Positions 16,363-26,497 of a DNA stretch of 64,000 bases are shown here, in pieces. Position 1 is the stretch's first letter, and every line of letters starts with the position of its first letter. Made by a program: the position numbers and the translations under genes. Source of the stretch: Candidatus Krumholzibacteriia bacterium (GTDB lineage: Bacteria > Krumholzibacteriota > Krumholzibacteriia > JAJRXK01); contig JAOZPE010000003.1 in the NCBI GenBank assembly GCA_029932915.1, positions 1-64,000 of the forward strand, read 5' to 3'. Below the pieces are notes generated by a model that was given only the letters and a program-made list of their open reading frames with translations, was not told the DNA's origin and did not search any database.

Positions 16363-16443
16363 CCAGTCCCGCGGTGGCCCAGGAGGTGGGGAAGCATGGG
16401 GAAGGATGGGGCAGGACAGGGCCTGCTGGACCGGCAGGAGAGT

Positions 16444-18345
16444 TCAGGGCCGCGGGCACGCGGGGCCGCGGGTGCGTCCTTTTCCGTCGAACCGGGTGAT
16501 ATCCTGCGAATCGAGCCATTCAAGAAGCGGAACGACGAACTTGCGCGACCCGCCGGTCCACTCCTTCATCTGGACCACCTCCAGGCGCTCCTCGCTCTGG
16601 AAGTGCTGGGCCACCCGGGCGATCCACGCATCGAGCCGGCGGCGGGACACCAGCAGCCGGCCCTGGAGCCGGACCACGCTTCCCTCCTTCAGCAGCAGGA
16701 CCATCTGCGGCGACTTCAACTCGCGCTCGTCGGCCTCGTACATCACCTCGGCCGCTTCCACCTTCCGGCGCAAGGCGTCGAGCTCGCGGCGGGTGGCCTC
16801 GTCGATGGACAGCTCCTTCTGGTCGGCCCGCACCCGATCGGCGGCCACGAAGAGGGGCATCGAACGCTGCCAGGTCTCCAGGAGCTGGCTGAAGGCGCCC
16901 GAGCCGCCGGTGAATCCCAGGGCGCTGCGCAGCTCCTCCTTCTGCATCCCCGGCGACAGGGGTTGGCGACCCTGGTGCTCCCGCAGCAGATCGAGCGCAC
17001 GGCGGCCCGTCGCCTCGGCGACCGCCGCGTCCACCACCCGTTCGCCCAGGGCCAGCAGGCGGCCCTCGGCCACCGCCTCCTCCACCACCGCCGCGGCCTC
17101 CGAGGGGGATCGACCGACCATGCCCAGGTCGGCTTCCACCCGCACGCGCTCGCGGCCGCTGCATCCGGCTTCTTCCACCCGCAGGAACACCCACTCCCGG
17201 CTTCCTCCCTCGCGCAGGCGTTGCAGGCGCCGCAGCGCGTCGGCCCTCCTCTGGCGGGCCGGCGCGAAGGGATCGAGCACGACACCGCCGGCGATGGTGA
17301 CCATCGGTGAGTACGAGCGCAGCACCAGTCGGTCGCCGACGGTGGGAACCAGGGCCTCCTCCAGGTGCAGGCGAGCCAGCATGACGCCGCCGGAGGTGAG
17401 CTGCTGACCCTCGAGCAGATCGACCCGGCCGAGCACCTCGCGGGCCGCGTGGTGCACGTGGACGCGGGCGCGTTGTCGGATGGGATGAGCCAGCGATTCC
17501 ACCGCGCTGAGCACCAGACCGATCCGCAGCGAACTCTCCCAACCCGCTCCGGAGACGAGCACGTCGCCCCGTTGCAGTTCGTCCTTCTTCACCCCGTGCA
17601 GGGCCAGGGCCACCCTCTCACCGGCGCCGGCGAGGGGGACACTCTGGTCGTGGCTCTGCACCTCGCGCACCCGCAGCCGGCAGTCCTGCGGCAAGAGCCG
17701 CAGGTGCTCGCCGCGTCGGACCTGTCCGCTCCAGGCAGTACCGGTCACGACCACTCCGGCCCCACTCAGGGTGAAGACCCGATCGAGCGGCAGGCGGAAA
17801 TCGCCGTCCCGCGAGCGCACCGGCGTGTGGCGGGCCAGCGCGGTCAAGGCCGCCTTGAGATCGTCCAGGCCCTCGCCGCTCACCGCGCTCACCGGAAGGA
17901 CGGGAGCCCCCTCCAGGAAGCTGCCCCTCACCAGCTCGGCGACCTCGGCCTGCACCACTTCCACCAGCTCCGGATCGACCAGATCGATCTTGGTGATGAC
18001 GACCAGTCCGTCCTCGACCCCCAGCAGGCGCAACACGTCGAAGTGTTCGACGGTCTGGGGCATCACGCCCTCGTCGGCCGCCACCAGGAGCAGCGCCAGG
18101 TCCATCCCCCCCGCTCCGGCCACCATCTGCCGCACGAAGCGCTCGTGACCGGGCACGTCGACGATCCCCAGGCGCAGATCGTCGGCCAGGTCGAGATGGG
18201 CGAAGCCCAGCTCGATGGAGATGCCGCGCCGGTGTTCCTCCTCCAGGCGATCGGTGTCCTTGCCGGTCAGCGCGCGCACCAGCGCGGTCTTGCCGTGATC
18301 GACGTGACCGGCCGTGCCCAGGATGAAGGTACGGGGTGAAGCCAT
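16444..18345 (-). CDS. selB: selenocysteine-specific elongation factor
   Basis: GTPase that delivers Sec-tRNA to UGA codons with a SECIS element. The 633-residue protein has an EF-Tu-like G domain ([42 protein letters not shown]) with the [13 protein letters not shown] switch typical of SelB. Two beta-barrel domains follow ([19 protein letters not shown]), then a C-terminal winged-helix region of about 250 residues that in SelB binds SECIS RNA. Its presence implies that the genome encodes selenoproteins; selA, selC and selD are not in this window. It starts 21 bases after murA and is likely in the rpmE-murA operon. Confidence 0.95.
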   Translation of the reverse strand: MASPRTFILGTAGHVDHGKTALVRALTGKDTDRLEEEHRRGISIELGFAHLDLADDLRLGIVDVPGHERFVRQMVAGAGGMDLALLLVAADEGVMPQTVEHFDVLRLLGVEDGLVVITKIDLVDPELVEVVQAEVAELVRGSFLEGAPVLPVSAVSGEGLDDLKAALTALARHTPVRSRDGDFRLPLDRVFTLSGAGVVVTGTAWSGQVRRGEHLRLLPQDCRLRVREVQSHDQSVPLAGAGERVALALHGVKKDELQRGDVLVSGAGWESSLRIGLVLSAVESLAHPIRQRARVHVHHAAREVLGRVDLLEGQQLTSGGVMLARLHLEEALVPTVGDRLVLRSYSPMVTIAGGVVLDPFAPARQRRADALRRLQRLREGGSREWVFLRVEEAGCSGRERVRVEADLGMVGRSPSEAAAVVEEAVAEGRLLALGERVVDAAVAEATGRRALDLLREHQGRQPLSPGMQKEELRSALGFTGGSGAFSQLLETWQRSMPLFVAADRVRADQKELSIDEATRRELDALRRKVEAAEVMYEADERELKSPQMVLLLKEGSVVRLQGRLLVSRRRLDAWIARVAQHFQSEERLEVVQMKEWTGGSRKFVVPLLEWLDSQDITRFDGKGRTRGPACPRP

Positions 18346-18366
18346 GGCAGCGCTCGAAGACTCCCT

Positions 18367-19638
18367 TCAGGGGGTGGGCGGACCCTCGACGCGCTCGATC
18401 CGGGCACCGAGGGCAGCCAGTTTCCGTTCGATCTGCTCGTAGCCGCGGTCGATGTGGTAGATGCGGTCGACCAGGGTCTCCCCGTGGGCGGCCAGACCGG
18501 CCAGGATCAGCGCGGCCGAGGCCCGCAGGTCGGTGGCCATCACCGGAGCCCCCGACAGTCTCTCCACCCCGGTGACCACCGCCGAGTTCCCGTCGAGGCG
18601 GATCTGCGCGCCGAGGCGGCGCAGTTCGGCCACGTGGGTGAAGCGGTCGGGATAGATGGTGTCGGTGATGACGCTGATGCCGTCCAGGAGGGTGGCGACG
18701 GCCATGGTCTGCGCCTGCATGTCGGTGGCGAAGCCGGGGTAGGGACGGGTCACCACGTTCACCGGCGCGGAGGCGGCGCTGCCGTCGATCTCCACGAAGT
18801 CCTCCCCCACCTGGAAGCTGCAGCCACAGGCCTCGAGCACCTCCAGGGTCGCCCCCAGGTGGTCCGGGCGCAGCCCCTCCACCTTCAGCTTCGAGTGCAG
18901 GATCGGCGCCGCGGTGAGGAAGGTTCCGGCCTCGATGCGATCGGGGATGACCGTCACCTCCAGGGGGCGGATCTCCTCGACCCCCTCGACGGTGAGGGTG
19001 GTGGTCCCGATTCCCTCGATCTTCGCGCCGGCGTCCACCAGGGCCTCCGCCAGTTGGGTCACCTCCGGCTCGCGCGCCGCATTCTCCAGGACGCTGGTTC
19101 CCCGGGCCAGGACCGCCGCCATCAGGAGATTGGCGGTCGCCCCGACGCTGGAGGTCTCGAAGTCCATGTCCCCACCCGTCAAGCCACCCGAGGGCTGGCG
19201 CGCGACGATGTATCCACCCTCGAGTTCGACCACCGCGCCGAGGGTCTCCATGCCTTTCAGGTGCAGATCGACCGGCCGCGGTCCCCAGGCGCACCCACCC
19301 GGCAGGCTCACCCGCGCCTTCCCCTTCGCGGCGAGCAGGGGACCGAGCACGTAGATGCTCGCGCGCATGGTCTTCACCAGTTCGTAGGGAGCGTCGACGC
19401 CGTCGGCCGCAGTAGTGTCGATCGTCAGGGTCGACCCCTCACGGTGGACCTCCGCCCCGAGGGTCTCCAGCACCTTCGCCATGGTGCGGGTGTCGCGCAG
19501 ATCGGGAACGTTGTGGATGCGGCTGACGCCGCGGCTGAGAAGGGTGGCGGCCATCAAGGGCAACACCGCGTTCTTGGCTCCGCTGACCCGAACACTGCCG
19601 CTGAGCGTGCAGGGACCATGGATGAGAAAGCGATCCAC
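18367..19638 (-). CDS. murA: UDP-N-acetylglucosamine 1-carboxyvinyltransferase
   Basis: Transfers enolpyruvate from PEP to UDP-GlcNAc, the first committed step of peptidoglycan synthesis. The 423-residue protein has the usual length, the start [27 protein letters not shown], and the active-site loop [16 protein letters not shown] with catalytic Cys116. Because this Cys is present rather than Asp, fosfomycin sensitivity would be expected of the enzyme. The GTG at 19638 is chosen: GGAAGGAG lies 8 bases upstream and the protein begins at the family start. The 91 Pro/Gly/Arg-rich residues ahead of it in the track are the preceding gene in another frame. Only 5 bases separate it from that gene. 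Confidence 0.95.
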   Translation of the reverse strand: MDRFLIHGPCTLSGSVRVSGAKNAVLPLMAATLLSRGVSRIHNVPDLRDTRTMAKVLETLGAEVHREGSTLTIDTTAADGVDAPYELVKTMRASIYVLGPLLAAKGKARVSLPGGCAWGPRPVDLHLKGMETLGAVVELEGGYIVARQPSGGLTGGDMDFETSSVGATANLLMAAVLARGTSVLENAAREPEVTQLAEALVDAGAKIEGIGTTTLTVEGVEEIRPLEVTVIPDRIEAGTFLTAAPILHSKLKVEGLRPDHLGATLEVLEACGCSFQVGEDFVEIDGSAASAPVNVVTRPYPGFATDMQAQTMAVATLLDGISVITDTIYPDRFTHVAELRRLGAQIRLDGNSAVVTGVERLSGAPVMATDLRASAALILAGLAAHGETLVDRIYHIDRGYEQIERKLAALGARIERVEGPPTP

Positions 19639-19643
19639 TTCGG

Positions 19644-21710
19644 CTACTCCTTCCGATCGGGCAGATGATAGCGATTCTCGCCGAGGACCAGGGGCGCCTC
19701 CTGGACGGCGTGGACGATCTCCGAAGCCAGCTTCTCCAACTGCGGGCGGGGATCGTGGCCCGCGTGGGCCTCGGCCTCCGCATCGGCCAGGATCTCCAAT
19801 TGCTTCTCGACCATCTTGTCCACCTGGGGACCCGCCCTCTCCACCACCTGCAGCAGCAGGCGGCGGGTCTGGGCCAGGAAACGGTCGCGCCGCTCGTCGT
19901 CGCCGGCCCACGCCTCACGATACGCATTCAACGCCGCCTCGCGCGCCTCCATCAGGGGCAGGTAGTACCAACGCAGGTCGTCGAGCTGATGGAGGGCCCG
20001 CTGCAGATCCTCCCGGGCCGCCGCGTCGTCCGAGGAGAGCCGGGCATTCGCCTTCTCCACCTGCTCGTGCGCCGATTCCACTGCCTGACGCAGCGGGCTC
20101 AGCTCGGTGGCCTCCACCACCGGATGGGCCCGTGGATAGCTCTGCGGTTCGCTGGAACATCCAACGAGAAGGGTGACGGCAAACAGGGCCGCCACTGCAC
20201 TCCAGACGACGCGGTTGAACGCCAGCATGAACGAACTCCCCGTTGCAGCGCCTCTGCGTTGCGGCCGACCATAGCGCCAAAGCTCCGGCAGGAAAAGCGT
20301 GGCCAGACCGAGGATCTCCAGCCGGCCCGCGAGCATGCACAGGATGAGGATCCACGACGCCGCTTCCGGCAGATGGGCGAAGTTGTCGAAGGGCCCCACC
20401 GTTCCCAGGCCCGGTCCCACGTTGCCCAGGGTGGCCGCCACCGCGGTGATGGAAGTCGCGCCGTCCACCCCCAACACACTCAGGCCGAGGACGGAGATCG
20501 TGGCCAGTCCCAGGTAGGCCAGGAAGTAGAGTTGGACCGCCTCGACCTGTTCGGGCCGGATCACCCTCGTGCCCAGCCGCAACACGTGCACCAGATTGGG
20601 ATGCAGATGCCGCCGCACCTGCAGGAAGAGGCTCTTGGCGGTGACCTGGTAGCGCACGACCTTGATCGAACCGCTCGTGCTGGCGCTGCACCCTCCGACG
20701 AACATCAGCAGGATGAGCAACACCTGGGGCATCACCGGCCACAGCTCGAAGTCCTCGGTGGCGAATCCGGTGGTGGTGATGATGCTCACCACCTGGAAGG
20801 CTCCTCCGCGCAGGGCCTGGCCCACCGCCAGACCCTGGCGGACGACCAGATCGCCGGCGACGAGCACGGTCGAGACGGCCACGATCCCCATGAACAGCCG
20901 GATCTCCCCGTTCTTCAGATAGACGCGGGGGCTGCGCTCGAGGACGGCGCGCAGATGGGCGTAGAAGGACGTGGCCCCGGCCAGCATGAAGACCATGAGC
21001 ACGATCTCCGTGTAGAGATCGTCCCACGCACCGATGCTCAGCGAGCGGGTGGAGAAACCGCCGCCGGCGATGGCGGCGAAGGAGTGGCAGACCGCCTCGA
21101 AGAGATCCATCGGACCCAGCCACAGCAGGACGACCTGGATCGCGGTGAGAGCGGCGTAGATGGCCAGGTAGCTGCGGATGACCGCCGAGAAACGGGGCTG
21201 GGGCTGCGCCTCCAGGCTCAGAGGAGCCTCCGCGCCGTAGAGCATGCGGCTGCCCACCGTCCGGGGCAGCACCGCCAGCACCATCAGGATGATGCCGATG
21301 CCCCCCACCCAGTGGGTGAGCGAACGCCACAGGAGCAGACTGCGGGGCACTTCCTCGATCGCCGTCAGCATGGTGCTGCCGGTGGCGGTGAAACCGGAGA
21401 CACTCTCGAAGATCGCCGCAGTGAAGCGCGGCAAGGCGGCCCCCATCAGGTAGGGCAGGGCACCCAGCACACCAGCCCCGATCCAGGCCACCACCACCAC
21501 CAGATGACCCAGAGGGGGATCGACCCGCTCCGGCGAGCTTCCCAGCCACCGGGCCAGGCCGGCCAGGGCGATCATCAGGACGAGGATCTGCAGGTAGACC
21601 GGGGCGAGCCCGTCTCCCTCGGCCAGGGAGAGGGCGAGGCTGGGCAGGATCCCCACTCCCAGGAGGAAGGGAACCCCCGCCCACAGATGGAGGACTTGGC
21701 GCAACTTCAT
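19644..21710 (-). CDS. trkH: TrkH-family potassium uptake protein fused in frame to a lipoprotein-like C-terminus
   Basis: Membrane subunit for potassium uptake. Residues 1-484 form a normal TrkH with selectivity-loop segments FESVSGFTATGST, HSFAAIAGGGFSTRS, VSIITTTGFATEDF and TLGNVGPGLGTVGP. TrkH proteins normally end near the sequence LFLPELWRYG seen here, but no stop follows. The frame continues after about 10 residues into MLAFNRVVWSAVAALFAVTLLVGCSS, which looks like a complete lipoprotein signal peptide with lipobox LLVGC, and then about 165 charged helical residues. An internal ATG at 20228 has its own ribosome-binding site. This is either a fusion, two genes that lost a stop, or one ORF with two starts. 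The ATG at 21710 overlaps the prmC stop. No trkA is visible. Confidence 0.88.
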   Translation of the reverse strand: MKLRQVLHLWAGVPFLLGVGILPSLALSLAEGDGLAPVYLQILVLMIALAGLARWLGSSPERVDPPLGHLVVVVAWIGAGVLGALPYLMGAALPRFTAAIFESVSGFTATGSTMLTAIEEVPRSLLLWRSLTHWVGGIGIILMVLAVLPRTVGSRMLYGAEAPLSLEAQPQPRFSAVIRSYLAIYAALTAIQVVLLWLGPMDLFEAVCHSFAAIAGGGFSTRSLSIGAWDDLYTEIVLMVFMLAGATSFYAHLRAVLERSPRVYLKNGEIRLFMGIVAVSTVLVAGDLVVRQGLAVGQALRGGAFQVVSIITTTGFATEDFELWPVMPQVLLILLMFVGGCSASTSGSIKVVRYQVTAKSLFLQVRRHLHPNLVHVLRLGTRVIRPEQVEAVQLYFLAYLGLATISVLGLSVLGVDGATSITAVAATLGNVGPGLGTVGPFDNFAHLPEAASWILILCMLAGRLEILGLATLFLPELWRYGRPQRRGAATGSSFMLAFNRVVWSAVAALFAVTLLVGCSSEPQSYPRAHPVVEATELSPLRQAVESAHEQVEKANARLSSDDAAAREDLQRALHQLDDLRWYYLPLMEAREAALNAYREAWAGDDERRDRFLAQTRRLLLQVVERAGPQVDKMVEKQLEILADAEAEAHAGHDPRPQLEKLASEIVHAVQEAPLVLGENRYHLPDRKE
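20226..20241 (-). promoter_or_regulatory. internal ribosome-binding site and start inside the trkH ORF
   Basis: GGGGAG lies 7 bases before an in-frame ATG that begins a lipoprotein-type signal peptide. If used, it would give a separate 194-residue lipoprotein (19644-20228) in addition to the fused product. Confidence 0.5.
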
Positions 21711-22591
21711 GATCGCTGGCTCCGGCGGGCGATCGTCACCCGGGGACGTTCCGCCAGATCGCGCCGGCAGAGTACTCCCTCCCAGGGCCCACGGGCCAGA
21801 AGCTCTCCGATTTTCTCCTCCTGGGACTCGCCGTGTTCGAAGGCGAGCCATCCGCCTCCGACGAGGTGGCGTTCGGCGTGCCGGGACAACGCGCGAATGG
21901 CATCGAGACCGTCCTCCCCGGAGAACAATGCCTCGGGCGGATCGTGCTCGATCACCTCCGGCTGCAGGCGCTCGCGCTCGCCGAGGGCCACGTAGGGCGG
22001 GTTGGAGACCACCAGCCCACATCCCTCCCACCTTGCGGCGGCCTCCTCCAGGAAGGCGTCGCCCACGAGGAACTCCGCCCGGTCGGTCAGCCCCAATCGC
22101 TCGGCGTTGCGGCGGCTCAGCTCGACCGCCCGGGGTGAGAGGTCCCACCCGACGAGGCGCAGGTCCGGCCGTCGGTGCAGCAGCGAGAGTCCCACGCAAC
22201 CCACACCCACCCCGACCTCGACCACCAGAGCGCCCTCGGGCAGCGGCAAGCCGGCCGCCGCCTCGATGAGCACTTCGGTCTCCGGCCGGGGGATGAACAC
22301 ACCCTCGGCCACCTCGAAGTGCAGATCGTGAAGCTGGACCGAGCCCACCAGCAGTTGCAGGGGCTCGCGTCGTCCACGGCGGCGGATGAGTTCGCGGTAG
22401 CGATCGAGTTCGTCGGCCACGAGGGGGCGCTCGTGCTCCAGATAGAGATGGAGACGGTCCATGTCCAGGACGTGGGCGAGGAGGAGTTCGGCATCCAGGC
22501 GTGGCTGGGGAACACCCCGGTCGGCCAGGTACTCCGTGGAGACCCGGATGAGATCGAGCGGCGTCCAGCGGAGGAAACGTTCCGCCGTCAT
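21707..22591 (-). CDS. prmC: release factor glutamine methyltransferase
   Basis: Methylates the glutamine of the GGQ motif in peptide release factors using S-adenosylmethionine. The 294-residue protein has the N-terminal helical domain (PRLDAELLLAHVLDMDRL), GVFIPRPETEVLIEAA, the SAM-binding strand VVEVGVGVGCVGLSLL, and the catalytic NPPYVA. It directly follows prfA (3 bases between), its substrate, the standard pairing. Its stop overlaps the trkH start. Note that the usual DxGTGSG motif I reads EVGVGVG here, a mild deviation. Confidence 0.96.
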   Translation of the reverse strand: MTAERFLRWTPLDLIRVSTEYLADRGVPQPRLDAELLLAHVLDMDRLHLYLEHERPLVADELDRYRELIRRRGRREPLQLLVGSVQLHDLHFEVAEGVFIPRPETEVLIEAAAGLPLPEGALVVEVGVGVGCVGLSLLHRRPDLRLVGWDLSPRAVELSRRNAERLGLTDRAEFLVGDAFLEEAAARWEGCGLVVSNPPYVALGERERLQPEVIEHDPPEALFSGEDGLDAIRALSRHAERHLVGGGWLAFEHGESQEEKIGELLARGPWEGVLCRRDLAERPRVTIARRSQRS

Positions 22592-22594
22592 GCC

Positions 22595-23665
22595 TCAGTC
22601 CCCCTGTTGCTCCAGCGCCTGCTGGCGGTAATGGAGGATCAAGTGATCGATCAGCTCGTCGAGGTCGCCGTCCATGACATCGGTGAGATTGTGGGCGGTG
22701 TAGTTGATGCGGTGATCGGTGACCCGCGACTGGGGAAAGTTGTAGGTGCGGATCTTGGCGCTGCGGTCCCCTCCGGCGACGGCGGCCTTGCGCTCGGCGG
22801 CGGTCGCCTCGTGCTGCTTCTGCTTCTCCATCTCGTACAGACGGGCCTGAAGCACCCGCATGGCCTTGGCCTTGTTCTTGTGCTGGCTCTTCTCGTCCTG
22901 GCAGGTCACCACCACCCCGGTGGGAAGGTGGGTGATCCGCACCGCACTGTCGGTGGTGTTGACGCTCTGTCCGCCCGGGCCGCTGCTGCGGTAGACGTCG
23001 ATCTTCAGATCGTTGGGATCGATCTGTACCTCGACCTCCTCGGCCTCGGGCAGGACGACCACGCTGCACGCGGAGGTGTGGATGCGGCCGCTGCTCTCGG
23101 TCGCCGGCACCCGTTGGACCCGATGGACCCCGCTCTCGTAGCGGAGCCTTCCGTACGCGCCCTCGCCCTGCAGCGAGAAGATGATCTCCTTGGTCGCCCC
23201 TCCTGCGGTGGCCGAGAACTCCAGGGCCTCCATCTTCCAACCCCTGCGCTCGGCGTAGCGTTGGTACATGCGGGCGATGTCCCCGGCGAAGAGCGCGGCC
23301 TCCTCGCCGCCGGTGCCGGCGCGGATCTCCACGATCGCGTCGCGCGAATCGTCCGGATCCTGCGGCAGCAGGAGCACTTCGAGCTCCTCCTCCATCTCCG
23401 GGATGCGGGCCTCCAGCTCCTCCAATTCCTCGCGGGCCAGCTCCCGCATCTGCGGATCGGTCTCCGTCCGCAGGAGTTCGCGGGCTCCCTCGAGTTCGTC
23501 CAGGGCGCTGAGGTAGGGCCGGCCCGCATCGGCGATCCTCTTCAGGTGCTTGTATTCGCGGCTGAGTTCACGATAGCGGACGCGATCGCCGACCAGGTGG
23601 GGATCGCCCAGGAGCTCTTCGACCTCGGCGAGGCGGGCGAGACGGGATTCCACGAGTTCACGCAT
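22595..23665 (-). CDS. prfA: peptide chain release factor 1
   Basis: Recognises UAA and UAG stop codons and triggers peptide release. The 356-residue protein has the RF1-type recognition tripeptide PAT in [17 protein letters not shown] and the catalytic GGQ in [22 protein letters not shown]. The PAT motif separates it from RF2, which has SPF. It begins [19 protein letters not shown], as expected for the family. It lies between the DUF1385 gene (18 bases upstream) and prmC in the rpmE operon. Confidence 0.97.
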   Translation of the reverse strand: MRELVESRLARLAEVEELLGDPHLVGDRVRYRELSREYKHLKRIADAGRPYLSALDELEGARELLRTETDPQMRELAREELEELEARIPEMEEELEVLLLPQDPDDSRDAIVEIRAGTGGEEAALFAGDIARMYQRYAERRGWKMEALEFSATAGGATKEIIFSLQGEGAYGRLRYESGVHRVQRVPATESSGRIHTSACSVVVLPEAEEVEVQIDPNDLKIDVYRSSGPGGQSVNTTDSAVRITHLPTGVVVTCQDEKSQHKNKAKAMRVLQARLYEMEKQKQHEATAAERKAAVAGGDRSAKIRTYNFPQSRVTDHRINYTAHNLTDVMDGDLDELIDHLILHYRQQALEQQGD

Positions 23666-23683
23666 GACGATGGGGCCGCAGCA

Positions 23684-24643
23684 CTAGCTGGACGTGCCGG
23701 CAAGCTGGAGGTAGGTCTCTTCGGCGAAATCGATGGCTTCCTCCTCGAGCACGGCGGCCAGGGCGGCCATGGCCACCTCGACCTGCTCGTCGCTGGGTTC
23801 GCGCGTGGTGATCCTCTGCAACCACAGACCGGGTTGGATCAGGGGCCGGATCCACCAGCGATCCTGGAATCGACCGCTGAGCTTGATCACCTCGTACGCG
23901 ATCCCGCCGATGAGGGGAATGAAGGCCAGACGCTCCAGACGGTCGCCGATGGACTCGGGCCGTCCGAGGGTCAGGAACACCAGGATGCTCACCACCATCA
24001 CGAAGAAGAGGAAACTGGTGCCGCACCGGGGGTGGAAGGTGGTGAAGCGATGGGCGGACTCGGGCCTCAGGGGAAGACCGTGTTCGAAGACGTGGATGCT
24101 CTTGTGTTCGGCCCCATGGTACTGGAAGACCCGCTGGATGTCCTTCATCCTCGAGATCAACAGCAGATAGCCCAGGAACAGGGCCAGGCGCAGAGCGCCG
24201 TCCAGGAGGTTGAAGGCCAGGCCGCTTCGGGCGCCCAGCAGATCGGCCAGGACCAGGGGCAGGTAGAAGAACAGGGCCAGACCCAGGATGAGGGTCACCC
24301 CCAGTGTCCCCCACAGGACGAGGCGCTCGCGGAGCGAGACCTCCCGGTCCTCGACCGCCTCCTCGTGGACCGCCTGCTCGGCCGAGTACATCAGACTCCT
24401 CAGACCCAGGGCCATCGTCTCGATCAGGACGATGGCGCCCCGCAGCAGCGGCAGGTTCAACAGGGGATGGCGGCGGACCACACTGACGAAGGGCAGGCGG
24501 CGGACGACGATGCCTCCGTCGGGGGTGCGCACCGCGGTGGCCACACCCGAGAGTCCGCGCATCATGACCCCCTCGATCACCGCCTGGCCGCCGACGGCCA
24601 GGTCGAGGGTACGGGGGTCGAAGCGCCGGGGTGATGGGGCCAT
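23684..24643 (-). CDS. DUF1385 (YqhQ-like) membrane protein
   Basis: Conserved membrane protein of unknown function. The 319-residue product starts with the DUF1385 signature LAVGGQAVIEGVMMRGLSGVATAVRTPDG. It has several hydrophobic segments at about 115-135, 145-165 and 205-225, and the conserved FQYHGAEHKSIHVFEHG and FHPRCGTSFLFFV stretches, which have His and Cys residues that could bind metal. In Firmicutes and other phyla the gene commonly lies between rpmE and prfA, exactly as here, suggesting a link to translation or envelope, but no activity is established. Confidence 0.92.
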   Translation of the reverse strand: MAPSPRRFDPRTLDLAVGGQAVIEGVMMRGLSGVATAVRTPDGGIVVRRLPFVSVVRRHPLLNLPLLRGAIVLIETMALGLRSLMYSAEQAVHEEAVEDREVSLRERLVLWGTLGVTLILGLALFFYLPLVLADLLGARSGLAFNLLDGALRLALFLGYLLLISRMKDIQRVFQYHGAEHKSIHVFEHGLPLRPESAHRFTTFHPRCGTSFLFFVMVVSILVFLTLGRPESIGDRLERLAFIPLIGGIAYEVIKLSGRFQDRWWIRPLIQPGLWLQRITTREPSDEQVEVAMAALAAVLEEEAIDFAEETYLQLAGTSS

Positions 24644-24711
24644 GGGCTCTCAGGGCCGACGACGGTTCCCTTCCCACGGAAGGCAGGGCCGGCCGGCGCG
24701 GGGTGGGAAAG

Positions 24712-24927
24712 CTACTTCGAAGCCTTGTTCTTCTCGTAGCGGCGCTTGAACCGCTCGACGCGGCCCGCGGTGTCCACGATCTTCTGCTGCCCGGTATAGA
24801 AGGGATGGCAGGCCGAGCAGATCTCCACCCGGATTTCCGGGCCCGCGGTGCTTCGCGTCTCCACCACGTTGCCACACAGGCAGATGATCTTGGTGTCGAC
24901 GTACTGGGGATGGATTTGCGACTTCAT
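24712..24927 (-). CDS. rpmE: 50S ribosomal protein L31, zinc-binding type
   Basis: Large-subunit protein bridging to the 30S head. The 71-residue protein begins [20 protein letters not shown] and carries four cysteines (C16, C18, C37, C40; CLC and CSAC), the C-plus form that binds zinc, followed by [20 protein letters not shown]. The ATG at 24927 is the family start; the track adds 37 residues of leader. It is first in the rpmE-DUF1385-prfA-prmC-trkH-murA-selB run. Its leader has three consecutive small hairpins, the last covering the ribosome-binding site. Confidence 0.97.
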   Translation of the reverse strand: MKSQIHPQYVDTKIICLCGNVVETRSTAGPEIRVEICSACHPFYTGQQKIVDTAGRVERFKRRYEKNKASK

Positions 24928-24936
24928 GGCTCGGTT

Positions 24937-24994
24937 CCTCAGTTGAGGCGCTGTGGGGCGCCGCTGCGGGTTGCACCCGCCGGCATGGCGGGTG
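24937..24994 (-). promoter_or_regulatory. structured rpmE leader
   Basis: Three inverted repeats follow one another in the predicted 5' leader: CACCCGCC/GGCGGGTG (8 bp, 24974-24994), GGCGC/GCGCC (24947-24962) and CCTCA/TGAGG (24937-24948). The last one and the second overlap slightly, so they may be alternatives. The CCTCA/TGAGG stem contains the GAGG ribosome-binding site. Confidence 0.5.
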
Positions 24995-25009
24995 GGACGC
25001 AGGCGTGAA

Positions 25010-25038
25010 AAAATAGCACAGGCCCGCTTCTCGCGCAA
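25010..25038 (-). promoter_or_regulatory. sigma70-like promoter of rpmE operon
   Basis: TTGCGC, a 17-base spacer and TATTTT on the minus strand, about 80 bases before the rpmE ATG. Confidence 0.6.
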
Positions 25039-25063
25039 ATGGCGGCTTTCCGGGGCCTTTTTC

Positions 25064-25078
25064 CGCCGCGGAGCGGCG
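25064..25078 (-). terminator. possible terminator of rho
   Basis: CGCCGC and GCGGCG form a 6-bp stem with a 3-base loop about 30 bases after the rho stop. On the minus strand it is followed by GGAAAAAGG rather than T residues, so termination here is uncertain. Confidence 0.35.
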
Positions 25079-25108
25079 CCGGAGGGCCTTCCCCCGGGCC
25101 GGGCCGGC

Positions 25109-26497
25109 TCAGGCGTTCATCGACTCGAGGAACTGATGGTTGCTCTCGGTCTTGGACAGCTTGTCCAGGAGGAATTCCATGGCCTCCTGGGGCGAGCGGT
25201 CGTTGAGGAACTTCCTCAACACCCAGACCTTGTTCAGCTCCTTGGGATCCATCAGCAGCTCTTCCTTGCGGGTCCCGCTCTTGAAGATGTCGATGGCGGG
25301 GAAGATCCGCCGGTCGCTCAGCTTCCGGTCCAGGACGAGCTCCATGTTCCCCGTTCCCTTGAACTCCTCGAAGATGACCTCGTCCATGCGGCTGCCGGTC
25401 TCGATCAGGGCGGTGGCGATGATGGTGAGACTGCCCCCCTCCTCGATGTTCCGCGCCGCGCCGAAGAAGCGCTTGGGGCGCTGCAGGGCGTTCGCGTCGA
25501 CACCGCCGGAGAGGATCTTGCCGCTGTGCGGGACCACCGTGTTGTGGGCACGCGCGAGCCGGGTGATCGAGTCAAGCAGGATGACCACGTCATGGCCGTG
25601 CTCGACCAGACGCTTGGCCTTCTTGATGACCATCGCCGCCACCTGCACGTGCCGCTCGGCCGGTTCGTCGAAGGTGGAGGAGACGACCTCGCCATCGACG
25701 GTGCGCTGCATGTCGGTGACTTCCTCGGGCCGCTCGTCGATCAACAGGACGATGAGGATGACCTCGGGATGGTTGGCGGCGATGCTGTTCGCGAGCTTCT
25801 GCAACAACACCGTCTTGCCCGTCCGCGGAGGCGCCACGATGAGTCCGCGCTGGCCCTTGCCGATGGGACAGAGCAGATCGACCACCCGCATGCTCAGGTC
25901 GTTGTTGCCCACGACCCACTCGCCGTTCTCGTCGCGGTGATCGCTCAGGCGCAGCCATTCGTCCGGATACAGCGGAGTCAGGTTGTCGAAGAGCGGCTTC
26001 TGCTTCGAGACGTCGGGATTCTCGAAGTTCACCGCCTCCACCTTCAGCAGGGCGAAGTAGCGTTCGCTGTCCTTGGGAGGTCGCACCTGGCCGCTGATGG
26101 TGTCGCCGGTCCGTAGATCGAATTTCTTGATCTGCGAGGGCGACAGGTAGATGTCGTCCGGTCCGGGCAGGTAGTTGTAGTCCGGGGAACGAAGGAAGCC
26201 GTAGCCCTCGGCCAGGACCTGCAGGACCCCCTCGGCGAAGATCAAACCCTTCCGCTCGGCCTGCCCTTCGAGGAGCTTGAAGATGAGTTCCTGTTTGCGC
26301 AGGTGGGCGACACCCTCGATGCCGAACTCACGGGCGAGTTCCATCAGCTCCTGGATGTTCTTCTGTTTCAGGTCGCCGATGTTCAACTGGGGCAACGAGC
26401 TGTCGACCGATTCGACCTGTTCGTCGCCGTTGTCCTCGACTGCAGGCTCGACGGCCTCAGGGGACTCGGGCGGAGCGGAGGGGAGCTTCCGCGCCAT
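25109..26497 (-). CDS. rho: transcription termination factor Rho
   Basis: Hexameric RNA-dependent ATPase that terminates transcription at C-rich, unstructured sites. From the ATG at 26497 the protein is 462 residues: an acidic, poorly conserved N-terminal 40 residues, then the Rho N-terminal domain ([19 protein letters not shown]), the cold-shock-like RNA-binding domain ([28 protein letters not shown]), and the motor with [30 protein letters not shown] and [12 protein letters not shown]. The tracked ORF starts at a TTG 24 codons earlier (26569); those residues are basic and cannot be excluded. Many operons here lack T-runs after hairpins, which fits heavy use of Rho. Confidence 0.95.
   Translation of the reverse strand: MARKLPSAPPESPEAVEPAVEDNGDEQVESVDSSLPQLNIGDLKQKNIQELMELAREFGIEGVAHLRKQELIFKLLEGQAERKGLIFAEGVLQVLAEGYGFLRSPDYNYLPGPDDIYLSPSQIKKFDLRTGDTISGQVRPPKDSERYFALLKVEAVNFENPDVSKQKPLFDNLTPLYPDEWLRLSDHRDENGEWVVGNNDLSMRVVDLLCPIGKGQRGLIVAPPRTGKTVLLQKLANSIAANHPEVILIVLLIDERPEEVTDMQRTVDGEVVSSTFDEPAERHVQVAAMVIKKAKRLVEHGHDVVILLDSITRLARAHNTVVPHSGKILSGGVDANALQRPKRFFGAARNIEEGGSLTIIATALIETGSRMDEVIFEEFKGTGNMELVLDRKLSDRRIFPAIDIFKSGTRKEELLMDPKELNKVWVLRKFLNDRSPQEAMEFLLDKLSKTESNHQFLESMNA

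Noticed and set aside
16363-16443. Short GGGGAAG(C/G)ATG repeats between selB and the HD-GYP gene
   Set aside because: Only two imperfect units in a short GC-rich gap; no consistent structure or promoter could be built on them.
21711-23240. Extension of the trkH ORF to 1198 residues
   Set aside because: The first 510 residues are prmC and prfA read in a wrong frame; trkH starts at the ATG overlapping the prmC stop.
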